A stretch of 64,000 nucleotides of DNA, taken from assembly GCA_041395725.1 (NCBI GenBank), contig JAWKZW010000001.1, positions 4,098,501-4,162,500 of the forward strand, written 5' to 3'. This DNA is from Gammaproteobacteria bacterium. GTDB taxonomy: Bacteria > Pseudomonadota > Gammaproteobacteria > Pseudomonadales > Pseudohongiellaceae. Positions within the stretch are counted from its first letter, which is position 1. Every line of letters starts with the position of its first letter. The translations under genes were made by a program, and so were the position numbers. Positions 27,039-36,143 of this stretch are shown in pieces. The notes beneath the pieces are model-generated. The model had not been told where the DNA came from. It ran no database searches and worked only from the letters and a program-made list of their open reading frames with translations.

Positions 27039-28637
27039 TCAGTTACTAGGAAAGGAATACCTGACTCCTTCCCGCACATCACTGGAAGGCCAGCGCTGCG
27101 TCATGGTTTTCCTCCGCGTATAGAATCTGACCGCATCGGGGCCGTAGGCATAAAGATCGCCAAACAATGAGCCTTTCCAACCCCCAAAACTCTGGCTCGC
27201 GATGGGCACCGGCAGCGCCACGTTGACACCTACCATACCGACCTTTACAACATCGGTAAAATAGCGGGCAGCCTCTCCGTCCCGGGTAAAAAGACAGGTT
27301 CCGTTACCGTACTGGTGTCGATTTATCAGACCAATTGCCTCGTCAAGGCTGTCCACGCGCATCACACAGAGCACCGGCCCGAATATCTCGTCACGGTAAA
27401 CACTCATGTCCTCTGTAACCCGATCGAAGAGACAGCCGCCGATAAAATAGCCCTCCTCGTGTCCGGGCACCCGGAACCCACGACCATCGACGACCAGTTC
27501 CGCTCCCTGGTCGATGCCGGCCTGTACGTAATTTCTGACACGCTCGAGGCTCTCCCGGCTGATCAATGGCCCCATGTCATTACTGTTATCCACCCCGGGC
27601 CCTATCCTCAGCCCCCGGACTTTCTCACTTAATCTGGCCACCGCCTGTTCGGCTGCCGTCTCACCAACACAGACCACCACAGAGATCGCCATACAGCGCT
27701 CACCGCAGGACCCATAGGCGGCCCCCATCAGGGCATCGACAGCCTGCTCCACATCGCTGTCCGGCATGATGACGGCATGGTTTTTTGCTCCACCAAGAGC
27801 CTGCACCCGTTTTCCGTTGGCGGTACCTGTCTCGTAGATAGACCTGGCGATGGGTGTGGACCCGACAAAACTGATTGCCTGGATACGGGAATCCGCCAGC
27901 AGGGCCTCGACCGTGGTTCTGTCGCCGTTGAGAACATTGAACACACCGTCTGGCAGCCCTGCCTCGGAAAGAAGCCTGGCTATCAACATTGAAGCGCTGG
28001 GATCTCGCTCTGAAGGCTTCAGGATAAAACAATTACCACAGGCAACAGCCAGGGGGTACATCCACATAGGCACCATAGCGGGAAAGTTGAACGGGGTTAC
28101 CCCCGCCACCACACCAAGGGGCTGGAATTCTGACCAGCTGTCAATGTTTGGCCCGGCATTTTTCGAGAACTCGCCTTTTAACAGCTCAGGGATACCGCAG
28201 GCATACTCAACGACCTCGATACCACGCCCCAGTTCACCGCGGGCGTCATTCAGCACCTTGCCATGCTCGGCCGTGATCAATTGACAGATGTCATCAGCGT
28301 GTTGTTCCAGCAACTGTTTAAAGCGAAACATCACCTGAGCACGTTTGTGGGGTGGCGTGTTACGCCAGGCTGGAAAGGCCGCTTCGGCACTGCTGATAGC
28401 CTGCTCTGTGGCCGCGGCATCGGCAATCGACACTTCTCGGATTACTGAGCCCAGGGCTGGATTGTAGACCGGCATGGCACTGCCACCCTGCCCGACCTCG
28501 GTGCCGTTAATGTAGTGACCAAGTTGGGAGCCTGCTGATTCAGCCTTCCCGGCGTCATCTCCCACCACGGCCCCCGCGGCAGCCTCTCCGCTATCGCTCT
28601 CTCTGCCCAGCCCGCTATCCGGTTCAATTGATTTCAT
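27039..28637 (-). CDS. mmsA: CoA-acylating (methyl)malonate-semialdehyde dehydrogenase
   Basis: 532 residues from the ATG at 28637 (GGGGGAGAG upstream). Aldehyde-dehydrogenase family: NAD-binding GVTPFNFPAMVPMW and FVGSTPIARSIY, and the MmsA-type active site YGSCGERCMA with the catalytic cysteine. It converts malonate or methylmalonate semialdehyde to acetyl- or propionyl-CoA. The N-terminal 40 residues are a low-complexity extension not usual for the family. Its start overlaps the end of the aminotransferase gene by 14 nt, as in beta-alanine utilisation operons. Confidence 0.92.
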   Translation of the reverse strand: MKSIEPDSGLGRESDSGEAAAGAVVGDDAGKAESAGSQLGHYINGTEVGQGGSAMPVYNPALGSVIREVSIADAAATEQAISSAEAAFPAWRNTPPHKRAQVMFRFKQLLEQHADDICQLITAEHGKVLNDARGELGRGIEVVEYACGIPELLKGEFSKNAGPNIDSWSEFQPLGVVAGVTPFNFPAMVPMWMYPLAVACGNCFILKPSERDPSASMLIARLLSEAGLPDGVFNVLNGDRTTVEALLADSRIQAISFVGSTPIARSIYETGTANGKRVQALGGAKNHAVIMPDSDVEQAVDALMGAAYGSCGERCMAISVVVCVGETAAEQAVARLSEKVRGLRIGPGVDNSNDMGPLISRESLERVRNYVQAGIDQGAELVVDGRGFRVPGHEEGYFIGGCLFDRVTEDMSVYRDEIFGPVLCVMRVDSLDEAIGLINRHQYGNGTCLFTRDGEAARYFTDVVKVGMVGVNVALPVPIASQSFGGWKGSLFGDLYAYGPDAVRFYTRRKTMTQRWPSSDVREGVRYSFPSN

Positions 28638-29940
28638 CGAGGCTCTCCCCCACTGCACCGACCAGTAAGCGAATCTGCTCCTCTGTTGCTACAAACGGAG
28701 GCGCCAACTGAATGGTGTCAGCCCCCCAGCGCACGTAAAAGCCTTTTTCGAGGCAGCGCAGGCCGATTTCGAAGGGCCGCTTCATGGGTTCGCCGGGTGC
28801 ATGCGCAATACTCAGGCCCGCCGCCAGACCGTAATTACGGATATCGGTCACCATTGGATGGCCTTTCAATCCATGAACTGCCTCTTCCAGTACCGGGGCG
28901 AGTCGTCGCACATTGGCGATCAGGTTATCGGCAAGCAACAGATCAAGGGCTGCCATCCCGGCGGCGCAGGCAACAGGATGGCCCGAATACGTATAGCCAT
29001 GGGGAAACTCCACCAGGTATTCCGGGCCGCCATTATCCATAAATGTCTGATAGATTTCGGCGCCGACGACCACTGCACCCATTGGAATAGCGCCGTTGGT
29101 GATCTGTTTTGCCAGGCCCATGATATCGGGGGTCACACCAAATTCCTCGGCACCGGTAGGTGCACCCATCCGGCCCAGCCCGGTAATTACCTCGTCGAAA
29201 ATCAGCAGAATGTTATGGTGATCGCATATCTCCCGCAGGCGATTGAGATAGCCCTTGGGTGGCGGCAGCACACCGGCCGTGCCCGACAGGGGTTCGACAA
29301 TCACAGCGGCGATGTTGGAGGCGTCGTGCAACAGAACCAGTTCTTCCACTTCGTCGGCGAGATGGGCACCGACTTCCGGCATCCCGCGGGAATACCTGTT
29401 TTCCTCAAGAACCGTGTGAGAAATATGGTCCGCTTCAATTGTCTGTCCGAACAACTTGCGGTTAAAGCCGATCCCCCCGACCCCAACGCCACCGTAATTG
29501 ACGCCGTGATAACCTTTCTGCCGGCCGATGAAACGCGATTTGCCGGGCTGCCCCTTGTTCCGCCAGTACGCCCTCGCAATCTTGAGCGCTGTGTCCACCG
29601 TCTCTGAACCCGAATCCGTGAAAAAGACATGATCGAGGCCGTCCGGTGTCAGCGCAACGAGCTTGTTGGCCAACTGAAACGACAGGGGATGGCCGTATTG
29701 AAATCCGGGTGAATAATCCAGTTCCGCTATCTGGTGACTGACCGCCTTAACAATCTCGGGTCGATTGTGCCCGGCCCCGCAGGTCCACAACCCCGAAAGG
29801 CCATCAAAAATCTGCCGGCCTTCGGTGTCGTAATAAAACACGCCATCGGCCCGTTGCAGCATTCGCGGGTTGTCTTTGAACTGCCGATTGCCCGTGAAGG
29901 GCATCCAGTGGGCTTCTAACTCATCTCGGCTCAGTGTCAC
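28624..29940 (-). CDS. Omega-amino acid (beta-alanine):pyruvate aminotransferase
   Basis: 438 residues from a GTG start. Class III PLP aminotransferase: HWMPFTGNRQFK N-terminus, GLSGLWTCGAGH, the phosphate loop FTDSGSETVDTALK, LIFDEVITGLGRMG and the PLP lysine in GLAKQITNG. This closely follows omega-amino acid:pyruvate aminotransferase (BauA/OAPT), which deaminates beta-alanine to malonate semialdehyde. The product is the substrate of the downstream mmsA product. Confidence 0.92.
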   Translation of the reverse strand: MTLSRDELEAHWMPFTGNRQFKDNPRMLQRADGVFYYDTEGRQIFDGLSGLWTCGAGHNRPEIVKAVSHQIAELDYSPGFQYGHPLSFQLANKLVALTPDGLDHVFFTDSGSETVDTALKIARAYWRNKGQPGKSRFIGRQKGYHGVNYGGVGVGGIGFNRKLFGQTIEADHISHTVLEENRYSRGMPEVGAHLADEVEELVLLHDASNIAAVIVEPLSGTAGVLPPPKGYLNRLREICDHHNILLIFDEVITGLGRMGAPTGAEEFGVTPDIMGLAKQITNGAIPMGAVVVGAEIYQTFMDNGGPEYLVEFPHGYTYSGHPVACAAGMAALDLLLADNLIANVRRLAPVLEEAVHGLKGHPMVTDIRNYGLAAGLSIAHAPGEPMKRPFEIGLRCLEKGFYVRWGADTIQLAPPFVATEEQIRLLVGAVGESLDEIN

Positions 29941-30060
29941 TGTCTTTACCTGCTCGTTGAATTTGCGTCTGTGTTGTTCTGTGTCCGGAAACTCCTGTCA
30001 CCCGGTACAATCTACCCAATCATTGCATAAACTGTTGAGGCCAGGAGCTTTCAGAGTAGT

Positions 30061-30148
30061 ATTTCCAGCGTCGCACGGAGATTTTTATGGATTGAGCGTA
30101 GTCACTCTACGTGATATCCAGAAAAATTGAGTACGGCGCTGGAAATGC
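30061..30148. repeat. Long imperfect palindrome (REP/MITE-like)
   Basis: Outer arms ATTTCCAGCG (30061-30070) and CGCTGGAAAT (30139-30148) enclose further paired segments (ATTTTTATGGAT with ATATCCAGAAAAAT) and an inner 5-bp stem CGTAG/CTACG (30087-30101). The whole folds into one hairpin of about 88 nt. It sits in the gap between the symporter gene and the aminotransferase gene, both leftward. It could act as a terminator or be a small mobile repeat. Confidence 0.55.
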
Positions 30149-30202
30149 TGCTATGGAAGCAGCGAAGCGGTCCTGGGCCAAGAATTTATGCAATCATTGG
30201 GT

Positions 30203-31744
30203 TTACCTGTCAAGGGGATCCGGTTCCAGAATCTCCTTCAATTCGGCTTCAAACTTCGTCTTCAGCTGCTGGTCCGGCCAGATTACGGCGACCACATAGC
30301 CTACTGTCAGCGCGGAAAGGAATGAAGGCGGCATGGTCTCCAGCGCAACGAAATAAGGCCCAACCGCTTCAAATTCCTGCAGAACGAACTTACTGATGAT
30401 CGTCATCAGAAATCCGGTAACCATCGAGGCTATGGCTGCCCGCTCTGTAAATCCTGGCCAGAACAGCGAAAGAATAATCATTGGGCAGAAGGTCGCCGCG
30501 ATACCTGACCAGCCAAAAATCACAAACCAGAAAATCGTTCTGTCCGGTGACAGGACTGAGACAGTGATAGCCAGGCCCAGGGCAATCAGCGACATTACCA
30601 GGGTTGCCCGGCGACACAGGCGCGCGGCCTGGGTGTCGGTAATTCCCGGATTGATGAGGCGCTCATAAAGATCATGGGTAAAGGAGCTGGACGCCATCAC
30701 CAGTAGCGAAGAAACCGTGGACATGATGGCAGAAAGTACGGCGGCAACATAAAGCCCCACAATCCAGGGCGGGAAAGTGTACTCAACCAGTTGGGGAAGC
30801 ACATTCTGAGCGCCGTTCCCCAGCACCGATTCGGGCTCCACGCCCTGGCTGGTAAACACATAGCGCCCCAGAACTCCGATGCTGACGGCAGAAAAATCCA
30901 CCAGGATGGTAAACACAACCGCAACCCAGCTCCCCTTGATAATCTGTGCTTCGCTTCTGATCGCGATGTGGCGGGCAAACACCTGGGGAGAGCCAAGAAA
31001 CCCAAGCCCTATCAGCGCCATACCGATCACAACGGAGAGGTTCATCAAACTGAAGCCGCCCGGCCCCCAGAAATTGACGAGACCCGGATCGATGGCCTGC
31101 AGACCGCTGTAGATGTCGCCGCGGTTATCAATAACCAGCAGGCACACCAGCGGTAACAGAACCAGGCACACCAGCATAACTGCGCCCTGGAACATGTCTG
31201 TCCAGGCTGCCGCCAGAAAACCGCCGGCGATGCAGTACCCGGCGACAATGACAAAACCCACAATGGCCCCCGTGTGATAGTCCCACTGGAGAAAGGTTTC
31301 GAATGCCGAGCCAGTGGCATCTATCTGCGCGGATATGTAGATGAGCACGAAGACGGAAAGACCCAGTGCAGACAAAATCCGCAGGGTATTGGTTCTGGAA
31401 TTGAATCGCGATACCAGATAATCGATGACCGTCATTGACTCATAGATATCCGTCAGGCGCTTGAACCGAGGTGCCATGACGAACCAGGCAACCGCCACAC
31501 CCAGCACCTCGCCGACCACGATCCAGTAGGCAGAGAACCCGATCATGGCCCCCATGCCGGTAACGCCTAACAACAGCCAGGCAGATTCACCGGTCGCCTG
31601 GGCGGAGAAGGCAGCCACCCAGAAACTCAGCGTCTTCCCGCCGATGACAAAATCTTTCATGGAATGAATGCGTCGGGACGCCAGGTAGCCCAGCACCAAA
31701 AGAATGCCGAAGTAGATGACGATCATGGCGTATTTTTCAAACAT
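30203..31744 (-). CDS. Sodium:solute symporter (PutP-like)
   Basis: 513 residues, about 13 transmembrane segments, of the SSS family. The N-terminus MFEKYAMIVIYFGILLVLG and the Na-site region GGKTLSFWVAAFSAQATGESAWLLLG are typical of PutP-type carriers. AAAGGG lies 9 nt before the chosen ATG; an earlier in-frame start would add a non-membrane leader. Next to the beta-alanine genes it may import beta-alanine, proline or a related amino acid; specificity is inferred from context only. Confidence 0.88.
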   Translation of the reverse strand: MFEKYAMIVIYFGILLVLGYLASRRIHSMKDFVIGGKTLSFWVAAFSAQATGESAWLLLGVTGMGAMIGFSAYWIVVGEVLGVAVAWFVMAPRFKRLTDIYESMTVIDYLVSRFNSRTNTLRILSALGLSVFVLIYISAQIDATGSAFETFLQWDYHTGAIVGFVIVAGYCIAGGFLAAAWTDMFQGAVMLVCLVLLPLVCLLVIDNRGDIYSGLQAIDPGLVNFWGPGGFSLMNLSVVIGMALIGLGFLGSPQVFARHIAIRSEAQIIKGSWVAVVFTILVDFSAVSIGVLGRYVFTSQGVEPESVLGNGAQNVLPQLVEYTFPPWIVGLYVAAVLSAIMSTVSSLLVMASSSFTHDLYERLINPGITDTQAARLCRRATLVMSLIALGLAITVSVLSPDRTIFWFVIFGWSGIAATFCPMIILSLFWPGFTERAAIASMVTGFLMTIISKFVLQEFEAVGPYFVALETMPPSFLSALTVGYVVAVIWPDQQLKTKFEAELKEILEPDPLDR

Positions 31745-32147
31745 GCGATCTGGCCCTTTTCTTTTGCTTAGCAGTTTAACCCTGTCTGGCCGGCCATTGC
31801 ACCCCATACGTTAGCCGAGGCTAACTGCAGAATTGGAAAGAGTGCAGGCCAATTGAAGAAAGCCTGGTTGCGCTGACCGACATTCCTGCGGTTATGCGGC
31901 AAAGGGTATCGCCACAGGGTGTTATTCTGCATCGGATAAGTGGATGGGGAAAATCAGGATTGTAACGGGAGGCTGTCCCGCTTTCTTCTCAGTGCCCGGA
32001 CAGGATTTTGTGTTATCTCATATCCTGTTGTTTTATATAATTTAATTATTGAAGAAACGATGTATTGTTACGTTTAGCGTTACATACAAGCAAAGTCACC
32101 CAATCAGAATAAGCCGTGAAAGATAAGACTCAAACTGGACCGTCTCT
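31745..32147. other. Intergenic stretch with an att-like remnant
   Basis: About 400 nt without genes. The segment 31991-32050 (AGTGCCCGGACAGGATTTTG and the AT-rich tail with GTTTTATATA) resembles 34527-34585, the copy of the tRNA-Arg end at the island's left edge. It must also carry the symporter promoter. Confidence 0.45.
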
Positions 32148-32276
32148 ATGGACAAGCTATTCGAGGAGTCAAAGCGTCCCGAAGTCTTCTGCGTTGCCGC
32201 CGTATATTCCGTGGTGGTCTGGGTGCTGATCCAGATAGCAGATGCTTTCCTTGCGCCGCTTCAGATGCCGCAGCGG
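32148..32276 (+). pseudogene. Remnant of a cyclase/TPR-type membrane protein N-terminus
   Basis: Residues 1-42 of this frame (MDKLFEESKRPEVFCVAAVY...WVLIQIADAFLAPLQMPQ) match the conserved N-terminus of large bacterial proteins with one membrane helix followed by TolB-like or TPR repeats (pattern LKRRNVFRVAAAYVVVAWLL). After about 32276 the sequence loses this character, and the frame ends inside the opposite-strand aminotransferase gene. I read it as a truncated remnant. Confidence 0.5.
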
Positions 32277-32319
32277 ACGGTTTCACGCAGGCCTGCTAGG
32301 CAGCTGTTCCGCAAAGCAG

Positions 32320-33642
32320 CTAGGCACGCAGCAGGCGCAGCGCATCCACCAGGCGGCCAATTTCGTCAGCCGAGGTGAACACCTGTGGGGTCACCCGCAC
32401 GCAGGCGCCGCTGTCCAACCCGTAGCGGGCCACGGTGAAAATGCCGTATTCCTGTTCCAGAGTCCGTTGCAGCGCCTGGGCGTCTGCGGCCGAGTTCTTA
32501 CCCGCCAGGCGAAATGACCCGATGCCGCTCCAGGCCTGTTCATGACCGGCGCCCAGCACCTCGATATGGCTCATCTGTCGTGCTTCGGCGGTCCACAGGT
32601 TGCGCAGATAGCGCAATCGGGCTTCCTTGTTGGCGCCGCCGATCGCCTGGTGAAAATCCAGTGCCGCCGGCACCGCCAGGTTGGCGGCGAAATTGGAGGT
32701 GGCGGTATGGACTCGACGTGCAACAGAAAGATCCTGCGGGTCGGATTCGCCCGGGTAAGGCGCCACCTTGTCGAGGGAACCGCGCCGCATATACAGGGCA
32801 CCGACGCCTACCGGCGAGCCGATCCATTTGTGCAGGTTGAATCCTGCCCAGTCAACGCCCAGCTCTGGCAGGGTAAAATCGATCAGCCCCCAGGACTGGG
32901 CACAGTCGCAGACGATATCGATGCCATATTGCCTGGCTTCACGACTGATCGCCTGTACTGGAATAACCAGTCCATTCTGATTACTGGCATGAGTGATCAA
33001 AGCCAGCTTAAGTTCGGGGTTGGACGCAAAAGCATCCCGGTAGAGCGTGAATATCTGCTCCTGGCTGGCCTCGTTGGGGATCGCAAGTCGTATTGCCCCT
33101 ACCCCGCGGGCCTGCTCCAGCCAGCGCATAGTATTGGTAAAGCTGGGGTAATCAATGTCGGCGTAAAGGATCCTGTCACCCGGCACCAGCGGCTGGTACT
33201 GCAACAGCAGCGCGTGGATAGCCTCGGTAGCATTACGTGTGAGGACGATCTCGTCGGCATCCACGCCAAGCGCCTGCGCCACCCGTCGGGTGCTTTCCTG
33301 CAGGTCGGCAGGGTACTGACGCCGGCCATACCAGGAGTTCTCCTTGTTGACCATGGCTGTAGCCTGCTGATAACTCTCCAGTACCGGTCGCGCCATCTTG
33401 CCCCAGTAGCCGTGCTCCAGGTTGACGACACCGTCGACGCGATCATAGTAGCCCGCCACCTCACGCCAGAATGCTTCATCCCGCGCCAGACGGTCCGCAC
33501 CCTGATCAACCGGCGGAGTCGGCAGGCCGATGCTGGATTCGGCAGCGAAAACTGATGGGACCAGCGCACCCAGGCTCATCACACCAAGTGTTTGCATGGC
33601 CTGACGGCGCGTCCAGGTCCTGGTTCTATCGGTTTCGGTCAT
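32320..33642 (-). CDS. Exported class V aminotransferase-fold PLP enzyme
   Basis: 440 residues. A probable Tat signal (TRRQAMQTLGVMSLGALVPSVFA, residues 11-33) precedes an isopenicillin-N-epimerase-like PLP domain: NLEHGYWGKMA, TRNATEAIHALLLQY, DIVCDCAQSWGLIDF and the PLP lysine in FNLHKWIGSPVGVGALY. Exported members of this family lack known substrates. GGAG precedes the ATG. It lies between two att-like repeats, apart from the catabolic genes. Confidence 0.83.
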   Translation of the reverse strand: MTETDRTRTWTRRQAMQTLGVMSLGALVPSVFAAESSIGLPTPPVDQGADRLARDEAFWREVAGYYDRVDGVVNLEHGYWGKMARPVLESYQQATAMVNKENSWYGRRQYPADLQESTRRVAQALGVDADEIVLTRNATEAIHALLLQYQPLVPGDRILYADIDYPSFTNTMRWLEQARGVGAIRLAIPNEASQEQIFTLYRDAFASNPELKLALITHASNQNGLVIPVQAISREARQYGIDIVCDCAQSWGLIDFTLPELGVDWAGFNLHKWIGSPVGVGALYMRRGSLDKVAPYPGESDPQDLSVARRVHTATSNFAANLAVPAALDFHQAIGGANKEARLRYLRNLWTAEARQMSHIEVLGAGHEQAWSGIGSFRLAGKNSAADAQALQRTLEQEYGIFTVARYGLDSGACVRVTPQVFTSADEIGRLVDALRLLRA

Positions 33643-33766
33643 AGCACTGCTCCGGCTTTACGCTTCCGGGGTTCAGGGTACCCGGTAATACTGTTTCAGG
33701 ATTTGCTGCCAGCTGCCACGTTTCTGTCAGTTCGACCAGTTTCAGCAGATTCGGTTGTGCTGGATG

Positions 33767-34267
33767 CTACCCGAGTCCCGTCAGAACAGACCGGCTGCGA
33801 CTATCCGCCTGTTCTGACCAAACGGCTCGCGCAATTACCCGCAGATCCTCTTCAGTCAGCTCGCCTGGTCGGGATACCGAGTAAAAGCGATCAAGCCCTT
33901 CTTCATTGCGCTGATGAGCAAGATAGGCACACAGCAACCGGCACCCCGCCGCCCTGGCAGACAGTTCCGGTCCAGCACTGTGGGCCAGCAGGCACCAGGT
34001 CGGGGTCAGCTTAAGGTAACCATGTTCCGCCTCGAAGTCGAGTGACTCCAGGCTTTGCCGATGGCAGTTCCACAGGCACCACTCTCCATCCTGCCGGCTG
34101 AGGTAGTAGCGCCCATGCCGGCTATCCGTCGGCGACTGCGCCCACTGCAGTGATACCAGATGCCGGCAGTACTTACCGGATTCATCCGGCAGAACCGGTG
34201 AAGCGCCGGCCCGGAGTGGAATCACCGTAATGGAGGGATCCTCCTCCAACTGCGTCAGCGAAACCAC
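33767..34267 (-). CDS. Hypothetical protein
   Basis: 166 residues from a GTG; not recognised. It has no membrane segment. Notable features are the paired Cys/Trp segment GEWCLWNCHRQSLESLDF, a second cluster TWCLLAHSAG...AGCRLLCAYL, and a C-terminal helix ELTEEDLRVIARAVW. Codon use resembles the core genes. The start is uncertain, with no strong ribosome site. It is the last gene before the island's left boundary. Confidence 0.5.
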   Translation of the reverse strand: MVSLTQLEEDPSITVIPLRAGASPVLPDESGKYCRHLVSLQWAQSPTDSRHGRYYLSRQDGEWCLWNCHRQSLESLDFEAEHGYLKLTPTWCLLAHSAGPELSARAAGCRLLCAYLAHQRNEEGLDRFYSVSRPGELTEEDLRVIARAVWSEQADSRSRSVLTGLG

Positions 34268-34524
34268 AGACGCCCGTCACGACTGCGACAATTGCTCGAA
34301 ATTCAGCGTAGAACAGCGATGAGTTGACATGCTTTTATCCTTTTAGTGCTTCGCCTGATTGCGGGCGCACAAGCTGGGTGACAAATGCCCGATCCGTAGG
34401 GGGATCAATCCAATAAAAAACCCGATCCGGCACAAATATAGTCGGTCGTGGCGATACTAATAAAATGCAGTGAAGACAACGCAGGGAAGAAAAATCAGGC
34501 CTGGAAAGGCTGCAACTTGAATAT

Positions 34525-34546
34525 ATTGGTGCCCCGGGCAGGATTC
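34525..34546. repeat. attL: direct repeat of the tRNA-Arg(CCT) 3' end
   Basis: 22 nt identical to 52761-52782, which is the 3' end of the tRNA-Arg gene (CCA end, acceptor strand and part of the T arm); 23 nt when the preceding T is counted. Core ATTGGTGCCCCGGGCAGG. Such repeats form when an integrase inserts an element at a tRNA gene. This marks the left edge of an 18.2-kb island. The match ends before the anticodon arm, so it is not a tRNA gene. Confidence 0.85.
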
Positions 34547-34602
34547 TGTATATTTCATTACCATATTGTTTTATATGTATTTATTGGACTTCCCAGACTT
34601 TA

Positions 34603-35475
34603 CTAGACACTTTCCAGTCTCTCAAAATACGCCTCTTCAAACTTCACCGGGGAAAGCCCGCCGTTGCTTGAATGACGCTTGATCGGATTGTAGAACATCT
34701 CGATAAAGTTAAATATCTCTGTCTTGGCTTCTGCCCGTGTCGCGTAAATTTTTCTCTGGGTAACTCGTTTCTTGAAAGTCGCAAAGAAGCTTTCAGCAAC
34801 GGCGTTATCGTGACAGTTACCTCGCCGACTCATTGACGGCAGCATGTTGTTTGCTTCAAGAAACGAGATGCAGTCATGGCTACCGTACTGGCTACCCTGG
34901 TCGCTGTGGAACAGCACTTTGTTTTTCGGTTGTCGCCTCAGCTTTGCCATGGCAATAGCGTCGATAACCAGATGCCGATCAATATTCTTACCCATAGCCC
35001 AACCTACGATCTTTCGAGAAAATAAATCCAGCACGGTCGCTACATACAAAAAACCTTCGTAGGTTCTGACATGCGTGATGTCACTGACCCACGCTTTGTT
35101 CGGCCTATCAGGATTAAATTCACGGTTTAACAGGTTGTCTGCCACCCGCGCTGGCTTACCTCCCTTGAAATAGCGGCGCTTATAGCCGATCTGTGCCCGG
35201 AGCCTATTATTACGCATGATCTTTGCTACCCGGTGTACGCTGCACCTTTCACCCGCCTCACGCAGATCACGGTAAATCCAGGGGCTGCCGTAGGTGCCGC
35301 CACTGGCAACGTAAAACTCGCGGATTAGTTTAAACAGCCGCCTGTCTTCAACCTCCCGGTCAGAAACCGGCTTGTGCAACCACGCGTAAAAACCGCTGGG
35401 ATGCAGCTTGAAGACTTCGCACATCATCCGAACCGGAAACTCCTGGCGGTGTTTGTGGATGAAGGCGCACTTCAC
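34603..35475 (-). CDS. IS3-family transposase OrfB (DDE catalytic domain)
   Basis: 290 residues from a GTG that overlaps the orfA stop. HTH_21-type segment (GFYAWLHKPVSDRE...GSPWIYRDLREAG) and rve integrase core with the DDE triad: D in WVSDITHV, D in LFHSDQGSQY and E in NAVAESFFATFK. Normally produced as an OrfAB fusion after -1 frameshifting. It appears intact. Confidence 0.95.
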   Translation of the reverse strand: MKCAFIHKHRQEFPVRMMCEVFKLHPSGFYAWLHKPVSDREVEDRRLFKLIREFYVASGGTYGSPWIYRDLREAGERCSVHRVAKIMRNNRLRAQIGYKRRYFKGGKPARVADNLLNREFNPDRPNKAWVSDITHVRTYEGFLYVATVLDLFSRKIVGWAMGKNIDRHLVIDAIAMAKLRRQPKNKVLFHSDQGSQYGSHDCISFLEANNMLPSMSRRGNCHDNAVAESFFATFKKRVTQRKIYATRAEAKTEIFNFIEMFYNPIKRHSSNGGLSPVKFEEAYFERLESV

Positions 35476-35750
35476 TCTGGGTTGTTGGCAAAGTACGCGG
35501 CGGCCTTTTTTAGGATGTCGCGCTCCGTAGTGACTCGCTTGAGTTCAGCCTTTAACCGGGCATTCTCGGCTTCTATATCTGGCTTATTAGCTTCCCGAGG
35601 CGTGGGCTTGCCATACTTCTTTATCCAGTCATACTGGCTGTGGGTAGTTGTACCCAGCCGCTCAGCTACTTCAACCACGGAATAGCCCCGTTCAGTTACC
35701 TGTTTAACTGCTTCCTTCTTGAACTCTTCGGTATATCGCTTGCCACTCAT
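35472..35750 (-). CDS. IS3-family transposase OrfA
   Basis: 92 residues from the ATG at 35750 (GAGG 5 nt upstream). N-terminal helix-turn-helix (RYTEEFKKEAVKQVTERGYSVVEVAERLG) for binding the terminal repeats and a C-terminal leucine-zipper-like helix (EAENARLKAELKRV). The slippery AAAAAAG near the 3' end allows the OrfAB fusion. Confidence 0.93.
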   Translation of the reverse strand: MSGKRYTEEFKKEAVKQVTERGYSVVEVAERLGTTTHSQYDWIKKYGKPTPREANKPDIEAENARLKAELKRVTTERDILKKAAAYFANNPE

Positions 35751-35813
35751 AGACACCTCGCTTAAAGTTAGATTTTAAAGCTTTTTCGTGTCTAGCAAAC
35801 CCTGGGAAGTCCA

Positions 35814-36143
35814 CAGGCTTGACCTGTAACAGTCAGAAACTTACTTAACAGAAAGTGCCAGATACCAAAGCAGACGGAGCAACTGCTCGATACTACGTTA
35901 GCCTCCGGCTCCATTGCGGACATTTAGGTCTATTTTAAGAACCCACTCCAAGCCAATAGGTCCGTGCGAATTCAACCAACACTCTTGACTATAGATCTGG
36001 TCGTCCAAACTCGGGCTGCAATGACAGCCCTTAAACGGGTCAGGTTGAGTCATGCTCCCATGCTACGAGGCCGCACTGGCCGACTCAACCGGAATCTTTG
36101 TGACAAGACCCTCCGGTAAACCCGGGGCGATTCACAAAGATCT
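35814..36143. other. Gene-free stretch right of the intact IS
   Basis: 330 nt with no supported gene; the plus-strand frame at 36052-36360 lies mostly antisense to the next gene and has no ribosome site. No repeat was recognised. Confidence 0.45.

Larger units (their letters stand above)
34585..35813 (-). mobile_element. Intact IS3-family insertion sequence
   Basis: 1229 nt. Terminal inverted repeats of about 26 nt begin TGGACTTCCCAG at both ends and share CTAGACAC further in (three mismatches). It carries orfA and orfB joined by an A6G slippery site at 35505-35511, the standard -1 frameshift signal of the family. No clear target duplication was seen at the ends. It sits 38 nt inside the attL repeat. 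Confidence 0.92.

Noticed and set aside
32542..33555. 337-codon plus-strand frame
   Set aside because: Antisense to the PLP enzyme gene with clear PLP lysine and Tat signal.
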